From Protopterus annectens (taxonomy: Eukaryota; Chordata; Ceratodontiformes; Protopteridae): 64,000 bases of DNA. Numbering within the stretch: the first letter of the stretch is position 1; the number at the start of each line of letters is the position of its first letter. Both the position numbers and the translations under genes were made by a program. Location of the stretch: assembly GCF_019279795.1 (NCBI RefSeq), contig NC_056729.1, forward strand, positions 1,867,944,439 through 1,868,008,438, in the 5' to 3' direction. Under the pieces are notes generated by a model that made no database searches, was not told the origin of the DNA, and worked only from the letters and a program-made list of their open reading frames with translations. This document shows positions 23,688-35,600 of the stretch, in pieces.

Positions 23688-23762
23688 TATACTAGTAAGT
23701 TGTTTTAGCCATTCCTGATGTTTGCTAATTCCTAGCATGGGCCTACCATTAGGTAAATCTGG
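23688..23762. repeat. 75-bp target-site duplication, right copy
   Basis: Second copy of 23348-23422. The integrase reading continues rightward from here. Confidence 0.92.
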
Positions 23763-26700
23763 ATCAAATGGTAATTGTATGGGCATTTTGTGGCCTGTCA
23801 TTATTTCATATGGGGAAATACCTGTTTTGCTGTTTGGTGTTGCTCGAATACCCATTAAAATACCAGGCAGATGATGTACCCATGTATTGCCCTTTTCCAA
23901 GCATGCCTTTTTTAGACGTTCTTTTAACGTCCGATTCATATGTTCTACAATGCCATTAGATTGTGGATGGTATGGTACATGAAACCTTTGCTGTATGCCT
24001 AACAAATTACACATTTGTTTAATGAGATCACTAACAAACTGTGGGCCATTGTCTGACTCTATAACCCATGGCCATCCTCAATGACAGAAAATATTTTTCC
24101 ATAAGGCTTCTGCTGTTGCCTTTGCTGTCATGGTTTTGGTAGGAATTGCTTCTACCCATTTTGAAAAGACGTCCACTACTACTAGTAGATATCTGTAACC
24201 TCCCTTTGTTGTTGGTAATGGACCTGCATAATCTATTTGAACTGCATACCATGGCCCATCCGCTGGCTGTACTCGATGTAACTGAAGCCTTTTGCTTTTA
24301 GCATTTACCTGAAGACAGATTAAACATTCTTCTATAATCAGTTTGCAGACCTTTTTTAAATTTGGGTTCCAATACTTTTCTTTTACAACTGCCCATAACT
24401 TATCAGTCCCTATATGGCCCAGTATTTGGTGATTTAACTTGACCAACTGGCGTGCCAACTGAAATGGTACATATGGCAACTGTAACCCTTTGGAGGTTGT
24501 GTATGCATAGTACTCCTTTGGTGGTATACCTGCCAATCTGCACTGATCGGTTTCTTCTTTTAAGCCCTGTTGTTTTTGTATATTTACAAGGTCTTTCTCT
24601 ATTGACTCTTTATCTAGCTCTTTTAAGACACTAACTTCTACATTGGCATACTCATATTCTGGAAGTTCTTTTCCATTTTGTGCTGCTTGATTGGCCAAGG
24701 TATCAGCTAACACATTTAATCTGTAAGTTTCACTGGTTGGCTTTTGATGTGCTTTTACTTTTAAGATGCTATACTGTCCTTGTTGTTTTGACATTGTTAT
24801 AACTTTATATATGTCTTTTAATACTTCAGCATGCCATAATGGTTTACCTACACTATCCACAAATCCTCGTCTTACCCAGGTTTCCACATGTAGTCTTAAA
24901 GAATTTACTACATAAGCACTATCTGAAAAAATGTTAATAGGATTGTAATACTTTAGCACATACAATACTGCCTCCAGTTCAGCTCTTTGAGCTGACATAT
25001 GCCCTGGTAACTTGATTAGTTCAGGAGAACCCAATTGTGGATTCTCTGGAACTATGGCAAATCCTGTCCAGTATCTGCCTTGGTCCCAATATCGTGCTCC
25101 ATCCACAAAGATGGATGGCTTAAAGTGATCAAAATCAGATGCTAAAAATTGCACCTCAGGTGACATTATCTTTTCTAAACAGTTATGCTGTTTTCCTTCA
25201 TATCCCATATGGTTTGACAAATGGTATTTATCCCCTGTCTGTATAGTAACAGTTTTCATTCCAAAAAGTGCCATCCATTTTGCAAAGACTGCCTGACTAA
25301 TACCATCTGTAATTTTATTCATTTCAAAACTGTCTATCAACGCTTTTACAGCTTGATGTGGTGTTTGTACTATAATGCTGGAAAATACGGTCAAATATTC
25401 AGTTTGTTTAATACCCCAGTAATGGCTAATAACTGCTGTATACATGGCTGGTAACCCAATTCCACTGGAGTCATCTTTCTGCTAAAGAAAGTGACTGGGC
25501 ATAATGTTTTTCCATTCTGTTGTCACTACCATGTGGCCATTCCTGTAGTAGTACCACAGACAGTGTTTTTTTTCCTGCTGCTGCTTGTAACACAAATGGT
25601 AACCTTGGAGTGGGCGCTATTAGTTCTGTAGCTTGTGCTAGTTTTATTTTTATCTGTGAAAATGCCTCCTCTTCATGAGATCCCCAGTCTAAAAAGGTGG
25701 AGTTCTTTTGTTCATGTAACATTTTGTATAGGGGAGCAGCCACGGCTGCATAATCCTCTATAAATTCCCTATTGTAATTCATGATTCCCATGAATTTATG
25801 TAAGTCTGCTATAGTCAGTGGCTTTTCCATTTGTAAAATGCCTTGTACACGTAGAGGGCAAGGAGATCTTCCTGTTGGTTTTATAATAGTACCTAGAAAC
25901 TTAACTTTTGTGTCATAAACTGAATTTTTCACTTTTAACCTTAAACCCTGCTTGCTGTAGAGTATGAAAAACTCTCTTAAGAAGCCGTACATGCTCCTCT
26001 ACTGTTTCTGACTGAATTAAAATATCATCAATGTAATGTATTACTGAATCATCCTTTTCCAAATGTTGTAGAATGGATCCTACTGTCTGATGAAAAATAA
26101 CTGGACTGTTTTGAAACCCTTGTGGTAACCTTGTCATAACATATTGCTGGTTTTTAAATGTAAAGGCAAATCTTGGCCAATCATTTTTCCTGAGTGGCAC
26201 TGCAAAAAAACATTTGCTAAATCTATTACTGTAAACCACTTACTTTGTGGCTTAATATGTGCAGCCAACTCTGGGACTCCTGGAATCAAGTGTGCTCTAG
26301 GAGTGGTATATTGATTAACCTTTCATAAATCAATAACAAGACGATAACTACCATCTTTTTCTTAACTGGCCAGATTGGTGAATTTGTAGGACTGTTGCCT
26401 TTTTGTATAATCCCTTCTCTTTCCCATTCTGCAATACATTTTTCCATATGTTCTTCTGCTTCCCTAGGAATAGGATATTGTTTTTGAAAAGGTGGTATAT
26501 AGTCCTGATCACTTCCTATTCCTACTGGGCTTTCTAGTTTCCCACAATCACTGGGACCCTTGGACCATAGATTTGGGAATTGCTGTTGTAAATGCTTCCA
26601 TACATCCTCACTGTCTGTATTAATATAGCCTGTAGGTTTTCAGGTTTGTCAGGTAGAGAGATTGCATAGCAACCTGTATTTTGCTCTTCCTCTCTTTGTT

Positions 26701-27399
26701 GTTTGTCTCCCATCCACAGAATTTCATTAGGTAAATCAATTACTATGCCTAAAGGTCCTAGAATGTCCATACCAATAATGGTATTTGTGCAAGATGGATG
26801 CATTAAAATGCACCCTTCCATATTTGTCCCTCTTGACTAAACTTTATGTCCACATTTTGGCTACTCACTGCATAGCATCCTGTGCCATTAAATGCTGAAA
26901 TGCAAACCTTTTTATAGGATTTACTGGTAACTGTCTGTTTGTGACAGATACTGCTGCTCCTGTGTCTATTAAGACATTTTTCCACAGTGACCCTCTACCC
27001 AAATATCAATCAGTGGTCGTCCATCTCAACCCTTTTAAAGTTAGTCAGGAAAGATACCAGAGTAGGGGGCACATCCCTATTGTAAGGAAATCCACTCATC
27101 CTCTCCTTTATTATCAAATGCAATATGACACACCTCATGTTTTTGTTTGTCATCTTCTTCTGTGTCTGAATGATCTACATATTTAGGTTTTTCAATCTCT
27201 TTTTTAACTGTTGCCTAGCTATTCCTTCTGCCTGTTCTATCAAATGTTTCGGATTTACAGGTGAAACTGTTTGAAAATCTACCGGGCATACTTTCCCTTT
27301 TCCTGTATATTGATGGCTCTTATAACTGTTTTTACTAATATTGTAAGGTTTTGTACATGATCCTGCTTTTCTGACTTTTCTTGTAAATTTGTTTGCTCT

Positions 27400-29091
27400 C
27401 TTTTTGGAAACACTCCCTGTTCTTCCTTCTTTTTGCGCCAGGCTTTGTAATGATCACAATTTTGCTTAACGTGTCCTATTTTTTACAAAAGAAGCATGTT
27501 GGTGCCTTTTGCTCATTACCTGTGCTTGATCCTGGTACTACAAGCATAGAGGCAGGAGCTGGTGGTGCTGACACAGCTCTTTCTGCTGGTGGTTGGTCAC
27601 ACCATCTTTGCCTTCCCCTGTTTTGACTTCACCAATTACTTCAAATGGCTCACTATTATCTTCACATGCAAAGATATGGTGTGAGTATAAAGTCCCATCA
27701 TCGGCCATAGTCCGTCCCCTCATTAGTTTTTGTACCAAATCAGTGAGGGTATCAGAATTTTCTTCGTTGATACATTTAATATCCCCTGGAACCCCTTTGA
27801 CTTGTTCTAAGAAGCAATGTATTAACTGTTTTTGTATGTCTCTTTTTCCCATGTCTCTGTTTTTTTATATATGATTTGAAATGCAAGTCTAAAATGATCA
27901 CTTTGCTCCATTAATTTATCTGTGATAGTAATTTTAAAATTATCTAATAATTTGGCTGTGAGAGGCTGCCCTTGTGTAAATGCCATTAAAACGGCTGTCA
28001 TATGTCCTACTTTAGTGTTCAACTGATAATCATCTTGCTTTAATTGTATGAAAGTTTTAAAACATTTGGGAATGAAAATCCAGAAACATCTAAGTAATGC
28101 ATCTGTCCATATATCAGATCCTGCTGTATATGCCACCCATTCTTCAAATGTAAGCATGTTATAAAATATGCCTTTTTATCATTCCACTGTGGTAAACTCT
28201 GTAATAATCTAGACTGTGTATATAAATCTGTAGTGGTTCCCTGTCCCTGTTCTATAATTTGGACTGGTTTTGTGTTTTTTAACTCTTTAAGCTGGGATAT
28301 CAAAATAGTATTTTGGAGGTTAGTCTCTGTTAATTCATCTAATTCTTCTTCCTTTTCCTTCAGATGCTGTTTAAGGTCTGTCATTTCTACCTGTAAGTGT
28401 TTAAGGGATATATGATACCTGTTATTGGATTCCTCTGTTGACTGCAGAGCTCCTATGCACTTTTGACAGAGATCTTGAATGTCAGTTTTGAACATTTTAA
28501 ATTAATTTTGTTTCTCTTTTAAAACTTATTAAAGTCTTCTGTCAATGTATCATAAACTTTGTTTCTGTCCTCATCTGTATGTGTAGCCGTGGCATCATTC
28601 CATGCTTGTACATAATTTTTAAAGGGAGTTACAAGATCTACAGGGGACTCTGTCAATAACAGATTTGATTGCTGTTGTAATTCAGAAATTAATGTACTGA
28701 CAGGACATAACTGCTTTACATCTGGATATAATGAAAACTGTGTATTATTAATTAATTCTTTATCATGAACAGATCTGTCTGCACAGTCTAGTTTTTTAGC
28801 AATATCATGCAATACTTGTTTATGGCATATTACACAAAATGCAGTTTCCTTTGAATCACACAATAAACATTTACTATGATATACTTCATTTTTTTGTTGC
28901 AAATACCAATCAAATGTTACAATCCACTTACATAATGCTGGTATGTCAACTTGCCCTAACAAGGTTTTACACTTACTAATGTGTTGTGTATACCAACATT
29001 GCAATTTACTCCATATTTTATCTGGTTGTTCTGCTACATTAAGAGTAAAACTTGGCTTACATTTGCTAGAATTCTGCCTGATAGCATCCAT
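27400..29091 (-). pseudogene. gag: Provirus gag (broken), with a Cys-rich N-terminal part
   Basis: The start is placed at the ATG at 29091, the first in a good position after the leader. The N-terminal piece (28519-29091, about 190 codons) has a Cys-rich patch, 'CLLCDSKETAFCVICHKQ', unlike an ordinary matrix protein. The next piece (28040-28495) is a coiled coil (Glu/Lys/Leu-rich, residues about 30-75) followed by capsid-like sequence. Pieces at 27822-28157 and 27538-27852 are capsid-like. Near 27440-27500 a nucleocapsid zinc knuckle (C-x2-C...GH-x4-C) is visible but split by a one-base length change in an A run. Gag would form the particle core. At least four breaks are present. Confidence 0.75.
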
Positions 29092-29463
29092 ACTAAAAAA
29101 AATGTGACGTAGAAAAAAAGTCTTACCAGTGAGCAAGAAAACAGGTGATCAGGCTGTTGTTGCAGATGGCTGGAAATTTTTCAAAGTCACTTGAGAAGCT
29201 GGGAAAGCACAACAGGCAGCGGACTGCTGTGCTAGTGGATATTCCCCTTTTCTTAGCGAAATTATGGCACTGCGACTGGAACTTCAGCCTCACTCCGGAT
29301 GTAGACGTCTAAAAAACTGTACTACTGCAAGCTGCATAAACTGGAATACTTCTGTTCAGAATTGACACATATGTACAAATGTTACTTACTGCAATTTAAC
29401 TGAAGTGACCCTCTGCAGGGCTTACCATCACTCCTCCTGTGTTTGAATGCAGATTGTAGGTTC

Positions 29464-29483
29464 AAATGCAGGCTAGCTTGCCA
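29464..29483 (-). promoter_or_regulatory. Probable primer-binding site
   Basis: Just inside the 5' LTR, one base after its CA end, the element strand reads TGGCAAGCTAGCCTGCATTT, starting with the TGG that pairs with tRNA CCA. The plus strand next to it reads GGTTCAAAT, like a tRNA T-loop. It does not match the usual Pro, Lys or His sites that I know. The tRNA is not assigned. Confidence 0.5.
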
Positions 29484-29484
29484 T

Positions 29485-30653
29485 TGAAAAAATTACATGG
29501 AGCTGCTTACTGCTTGGTGTGATGGATTTGAAGTGTTCTTAAGACACTCAGTCTTGCTGGCTGGATTCTGCTAAAATTCAAAGTCTGGTTATATTTGCAT
29601 TCACAGTCTGTTGCATACAGAAACTTGCAGAATATATACTGATGAGAGAATATACTTTGCAGCATCAACTTTAGAGAGCAGTAACAAATAACTTTTTATA
29701 ATAAACCAAACGGAACCATGTTGCAGCTTAAAAGTACTGTTCCAACTTTACTTCTCATATAGTACAGATGATGTGAGAGATATAACATTTACCTTAGGAC
29801 TTGTGTCCCTACCATACCTCTAACATAACTGGATTTATACAGCTCTTTATATACAGTTTTAGTCCTGTAGAAACAATACTAAGCTTCCTTGTTTAACAAT
29901 GTCTTGTAAGAGACCAGCTTTTCTGACAGTGTGAATATCCTGTAACAGTGTCCTGATGTCCATGTAGAAAAACATATTTTTGAGGAAACACATTGTTCTG
30001 TATTCTATTTGGATCTGTGTATATGAACATATGTTCTTGTGCCAATGCTGATAAGCATATCCTGTTTTTATGCAGAAAAACATATTTTTGAGAAAACACA
30101 TTGTCAGAGATCAGCTTTTCTGACAGTGTGAACATCCTGTATTTTATTTGGATCTTTGTATAAAAACATCTGTTCTTGTGCCATATCCTGTTTTTCCATG
30201 CAGAAAAACATATTTTTGAGAAAACACATTGTCACAGTGTCATAAACATATCCTGTTGTTTTAGGAAACATATTGTGTCCATCCTGTTATTTTAGGAAAC
30301 ATATTGTGTCCATTTTTATATGCAGAATAACATGTCAGTGTTCTTTAAAAGCAGATTTTGCATTTTTGTTCTTGCATACATCCTGCTTGAGTCTGTAAGG
30401 GAAAAATGTCCATTCTTTAAAAGCAGATTTTGTATTTTTGCTCTTGCATACATCCTGTTTTGAGTCTGTAAGGGAAAAATGTCCATTCAGCAGATTCCTT
30501 TTCCAAGCCATGGTAATTTAGTATGGATGCTGATTACATATTACTAAACTCTATTTCTACATTTAAGCAAGCTTTATCTTATACATTATTTATGTTGCAT
30601 AATTGCAGCAAAATTACTTTCAACCTTAGTATATTGTTGAGCACACTCTAACA
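29485..30653 (-). repeat. 5' LTR of the provirus
   Basis: 1169 bp with TG...CA ends, nearly identical to 20258-21426. Transcription would start here and run leftward. A clean flanking duplication could not be fixed because both flanks are A/T runs. Confidence 0.95.
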
Positions 30654-31600
30654 ATTTTTAGTCTATTCCAACTGATATTTCTCAAAGTATCGTTTAGGGC
30701 TGTAGGGTTGAAATTGACTAGGTTTCTTGTTTATTTGTATTTATGTTGACATAGTGTTGGAGTGTTCTTACATAGAATATAGTCCAGAAGTCATCATTGA
30801 TTCAGTAAGAAAGTGTGCCTGCTGCAGAGATTTTGTTTTGGTCAGAGATTAGTATCCAATCAAGGATTGAACCACTGCCTTTGTTTCTGTTGGGTCTAGT
30901 TATATCTGCAATTAGTTGTGTAAAGTTAAAGAGGTTGATATTAGATGGTGGAGACTGATTTGAGATATCTAGCTAATTTATGTTTACATCGCCGAGGATA
31001 ATTGTTTAATTTCTTATATTGCTTAATATCCAGACAAGAATTTCTTCTAGCAGGGGGATCTTACTCCCTGGGGGGATATATATGGCTATGATGCACAGTT
31101 TCTTAGAATTATTAATTTTTAAAAATGAGATTAGAATCTCAGCAGTTGAAAATTGTGGAATAGGGTTGGAATAAGGTACAATGGTGAAGGTATTGGGATA
31201 AAGTATTGCAATACCTCCGCCTCCTTTTTTTATCGGGGTCTATCGTCCATTAGACAGACATAACCTGGGGGAAGGAATTCAGTGTCTTTTATGGAGGGTT
31301 TCAACCAACTTTCAGTTGCAGCTATTATGACTGGTTTGTTGAGAGTTATTGTGGCTTGGAATTCTGGTATTTTGTTTCTAACACTTTGAAGGTTGAGGGT
31401 TGTGATATTTAGTGATTTATATGAGCCGGAATAGTTAAAGGTTAAAGAGTTGAGTCCTGGGTTTGGGTAGATATCTTCACATTGACATAGGTTATATTGC
31501 TTATGTGGGTAATTAGAGCATAGCTGCCTCAGGCCAAGTGAATAGTAAGACTTAGAGGAGATGCTGGACATGGGCTGAATGAATATGTTCCGCTCAAGCC
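30654..31600 (-). pseudogene. LINE-B endonuclease part (right of provirus)
   Basis: The minus-strand frame at 31230-31571 starts ATG and reads 'CEDIYPNPGLNSLTF' then 'LNITTLNLQSVRNKI' and 'IAATESWLKPS', the opening of a CR1/L2-group APE endonuclease. The frame is broken after 31230. The region ends at the provirus with 'NDTLRNISWNRLK', which fits the end of such an endonuclease. The RT continues at 20257. 31600-31854 shows nothing recognisable. Confidence 0.72.
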
Positions 31601-31854
31601 TAAATTGAAGTCTAGACCCTTGTTTAGGTGAATGTATAAAAAAAAATATGCAGTGGGTAGATGTGATATAAGGTTTATGTATTTATATGTTATGAATTAG
31701 GTTTATACAAATTTTAAAAACATTTTTAGAATTATATTGATATGTTTCTATTGGAATGGTTTTGCGCTTTTGTATGTTTTAGAACGTTTGTAATAGACTG
31801 TTGGCTGAAGTATCATGTGACTTTCAGATATCATGTGACACTAGTTTAGAATAT

Positions 31855-32666
31855 CTACTGGAACCCTACGAGGATGTGCAGGCAACCAGGAATTGTCACC
31901 AACAACCAAACCAGCATACAACCCGATGTATATAAAGAATGTAAAATCCAAAGGTGAAATAATCCAAATTCTGTTTATTGCGACAACAACAACGAACATT
32001 ACCTAGGTTTCGTTCAAAAACGAACTTCTTCAGATAAACATCCTTGGTAAAGCACCTTCCTTAAATACAATGCTTTACATTTAATTGCTTCCAATTAGCC
32101 CACAATTAATCACATTGTTTTAATCAGCTGTAATTAAAAACCAAAGGTGCTGTACGCATATAAAAATAAACTGTATTCTTTGTAATGCGTACTAAATAAC
32201 TTCATCATAACCCAACACCCCAATGAAACTACTTATCATACACACTATATAAAAATAATAATAATGAATATAATAACGAATATGATAAATAATAAATATA
32301 AAGATCTAGCCCCCTACAAATACATGATTTAACAATAATACATAAAAATATATATAAATATATATATAAAAATGTATAAAAAGTGAAATAAATAAATATT
32401 CCAATGACTAATAATGTACAAATAATTTCCTATTGGATCTCATACATAATGCGCACATAAATTCTCATCCATTGGGTTGTAACATATATATTAAAATAAT
32501 TATAAAATGAGCATGTGCATAAATGACCCATATATAAAAACAAAACCCAAAATATTTCAAAATCATTCCACATTATCAAGCTGATGTACAAATAAATAAA
32601 TAAATATATACGGTATTAAATACAACATTGTCCCAACTCAAACTATTTCCCTTTAATCATATTATT
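31855..32666 (-). repeat. PLE-4 terminal repeat, 3' copy
   Basis: 812 bp, about 99% identical by eye to the copy at 36744-37555. AT-rich, with the hammerhead at 32008-32033. Confidence 0.92.
32008..32033 (-). ncRNA. Hammerhead ribozyme core, PLE-4 3' repeat
   Basis: On the minus strand: CTGAAGA, stem II GTTCG-TTTTT-GAAC with closing G-A pair region, then GAAA and CCTAGG. Core bases intact. Confidence 0.8.
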
Positions 32667-35600
32667 TTGCAATATTGGCTTAATGGTACAAAATTCATTT
32701 AAACCTGGTCTATTACATGCATCTAAAATTATCTGCCATTTCAACTCATAAATATCTAAATCATATGCAGTAAATCTACCTTGTATATCATACACTAAAT
32801 TTTGAATAACACAAAATTTAAATTTGTGTCCTTCATTACCTTGTATATGCCTGGCAAGGGCATTGGTTGTTTTTAAATTTTGAATATCAGAAAGATGTTC
32901 CCTCACTTTATCCCTAAAATGTCAGGAAGTCTTCCTGACATAAAAAGAATCACAATCCTGACATAATGCGATATATACCACATTAGATGTACAACAATTG
33001 TAATGTCCTGTTATTTTGATGTTACAAGAATTTACGACTATGACGCCTTTTGTGCAATAAATATGGGGGCATATACTACATCGACCGCATTTAAAATTAC
33101 CTACCAGTCTATGTGAAGTTCCTTTTTTGTAACAATTATCCCTTTCAAAAATATTCTTAAATGATGAATCTTTTCTGTACACAAATTTCATAACTCCTTG
33201 AAAAAGCTGTCCCAATTTCTTGTCTTTGCATAATATATCCCAATTTCTCTGAATAATATTTTTAATGACTTGATAACAGTCATTAAATACCAATATATAC
33301 AATGGAACATTGTTTGGTATAGATTCTTCCATATTCATACTGTTATCACTTCCTAAATTTAAATATGATGAAGTTAATATGGCCTGATATGACCCTATTT
33401 TTCTTTTATGTACCACTTCATTATATATTTTGGTGCATAACTGTATGGGATACCCTCTATTTTGAAATAAACTTGATATGTACATCAATTCTTTCACAAA
33501 CTCCTCTTCATCACTCACCATCCTGGCAGCCCTGACCATTTGTCCTTTAACAATTGCCTTTTTCTGATGGTCAGGGTGCCAGCTGTTATAATGTAAGTAG
33601 GCGTTTGAGAATGTTGGTTTCCTGTATATATTATATTTTACCCTTCCCTGCTGTTTATCATAAGATAACCTAATGTCCAAATATGAAATTTCTTCTTGAC
33701 TAATTTCATGCGTAAATTTTAAAAATCTAACAGTATTATTAATATACAGCAAAAATGATTCCAACATTTCCTTATCTTAATCCCAAACAATAAATATATC
33801 ATCAAGATATCTTGTATATATTTTAATATGTTTGTAATACTCAGTTTTAAAGATGTAATTGGATTCCCAATAACTCATAATCAAATTTGCGTATATGGGG
33901 GCACAAGCTGCCCCCATTGCCACGCCATTCACCTGTTGGTAATAATTACCTTCATAATATAAAAAATTGTTTAATAACACAATTTCCATGAGATTAACAA
34001 ACATGTTTATCCTTCCTTGGTCGTATATCTTGGTCTCATAGAGTTGTTCTTCGAGCCATATTAACCCTATATCCTGGGGTATGGATGTAAACAAGTTACA
34101 TACATCCACCGTAATGAATGAATACCCTTCTTTCATTCTTAGCTCTTTTATTTCCCCCAAAAAATCCCATGAGTCTTTGGTTATATAAGGGAACTTGGTC
34201 AAACATTTCTTGAAATGATGGTCCAGAAACTGACTAATAAAAGACGTCTTACTCCTCTTCCCATCGACGATGGGTCGAAATTGCAAGTTATTCAACCCCT
34301 TATGTATTTTAGGTATGCCGAATATTCCACTTATGACTGGATTACTATTAACCATAAAATTAAATTCCTCTTCGGATATTTCCCCTTGATATAACATGTC
34401 CTTAAGAGATAAGTCTATCTTTGCATGTGCAATATGTATCTCATTAAGACTCACCTCTATATAAGAGTCTCCCTGTAACATGTCCGTCATGTAGGATATA
34501 TAATCATGTGTGTTTGTTATAACAACACCATTTCCCTTATCGGGTTTCATGATCCTTATATCCGGTGTTTGGCATATGTCATTAAACATTTCCTGTTCTT
34601 CTTTTGACATGTTATAATGTATTTGTTTTTTATATTTTTTATAAAACTTCCTCATATCGTTTTCACTCAATTTCTCAAAAATGGCTACTCTATCATTCAT
34701 TGGGGGGTTGAATACACTTGACTTTTTTAATCTACCATCTATTTGACTATTTTTATTATTGCTATCTGGACAATCATTAAACCAGGTTTTTAAGTTTAAT
34801 TTTCGAGTAAATAATTTTAGCTCCAATATAGAATTGACCAAGTTCCCCTTATTACATGGGACAAAATTAAAACCTTTTGCAAATAAATCTACTTGTTTCT
34901 CGTCCATGATAACTTTAGAATAATTAAATAACTTAAAGTCACCTACTTGATTCTGGACAATAGTAGGATGACTTAAAACTGCATGCATCATATTGTCCAC
35001 AACATGAATTTCACCTTGATTTAAATCATATAAATCCACATTAGTCATAAACCCTTCATAATAATAAGTTTCAGGGTCAAAATTAATGTAGAAATTCACA
35101 TGTTATGACCCATCTTGTATTTCTCCCTCTAACACATTATGTTCCACATCATTCTCTCCACGTGTGTTATTACAAACTATTGCTTGTTCACCGTACATAA
35201 CATCTTCCAGTATCATACTACTACTTACATATTCATGTGTACTCATGTTCATCAAATTTGTCAATTCAGTATTTTCCACCTTTTCCCCCTGATATTGCGT
35301 CAAACTTATGTTAATGTCACATTCATCGTTTTGTACATTATTCAATTCTATTTGTACGTTACTGTTTTTAATCAATTGCCCATTGTCAGCATCCATTCCT
35401 GATGAGCACAAACTAATATTACCGGTGCTCACAGCGTGCACTGAAACAAATTTTGAACCATTAAGCGTGTTGTTAACCAATAAAACTGTTGGAACACAAT
35501 TGTTGTAATTTTCATTCTCACCAACAATGGACTTACCCATATCCATCAAGTCTTCACCAGCAGAGGATTCAGTAAAAAAACAACCATTACTACTGTATAT

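Larger units (their letters stand above)
23040..26985 (-). pseudogene. pol: Provirus pro-pol: protease, RT, RNase H, integrase (broken)
   Basis: Protease: 'VLIDTGAAVS' at about 26940-26970 and 'IIGMDILGPLG' at about 26760. RT: frames 25913-26239 and 25471-25992 with 'RLPQGFQNSP' and the catalytic 'YIDDIL'. RNase H and integrase: one 455-codon frame (24078-25445) with 'FVDGARYWDQG', 'SAQRAELEAVLYVL', 'FSDSAY', then the integrase HHCC region ('HQILGH...CLICLQ') and first catalytic Asp ('VQIDYAGPLP'). The second Asp is in 'ESDNGPQF' (about 24045-24070) and the Glu in 'HPQSNGIVEH' (about 23950). A GPF/Y domain ('WQGPFEVVEQIG') lies at 23110-23220. Breaks include shifts in A or T runs near 26210 and 26355, an in-frame TGA near 26325, a TAG near 23225, and an inserted PLE end at 23423-23687. 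Confidence 0.9.
20258..30653 (-). mobile_element. Endogenous retrovirus, complete provirus with two LTRs
   Basis: Minus-strand provirus of about 10.4 kb: 5' LTR at the right (29485-30653), gag, pro-pol, env, and 3' LTR at the left (20258-21426). Pol order is protease, RT, RNase H, integrase with a GPY/F-like C-terminus. Env has a C-x6-CC motif. These features fit a gamma/epsilon-type (class I-like) retrovirus. Both LTRs are 1169 bp and differ at only a handful of positions, yet every gene is interrupted. It splits LINE-B. Confidence 0.93.

Noticed and set aside
29455-29483. tRNA gene
   Set aside because: Only a T-loop-like and CCA-like stretch is present. It fits a primer-binding site, with no full cloverleaf.
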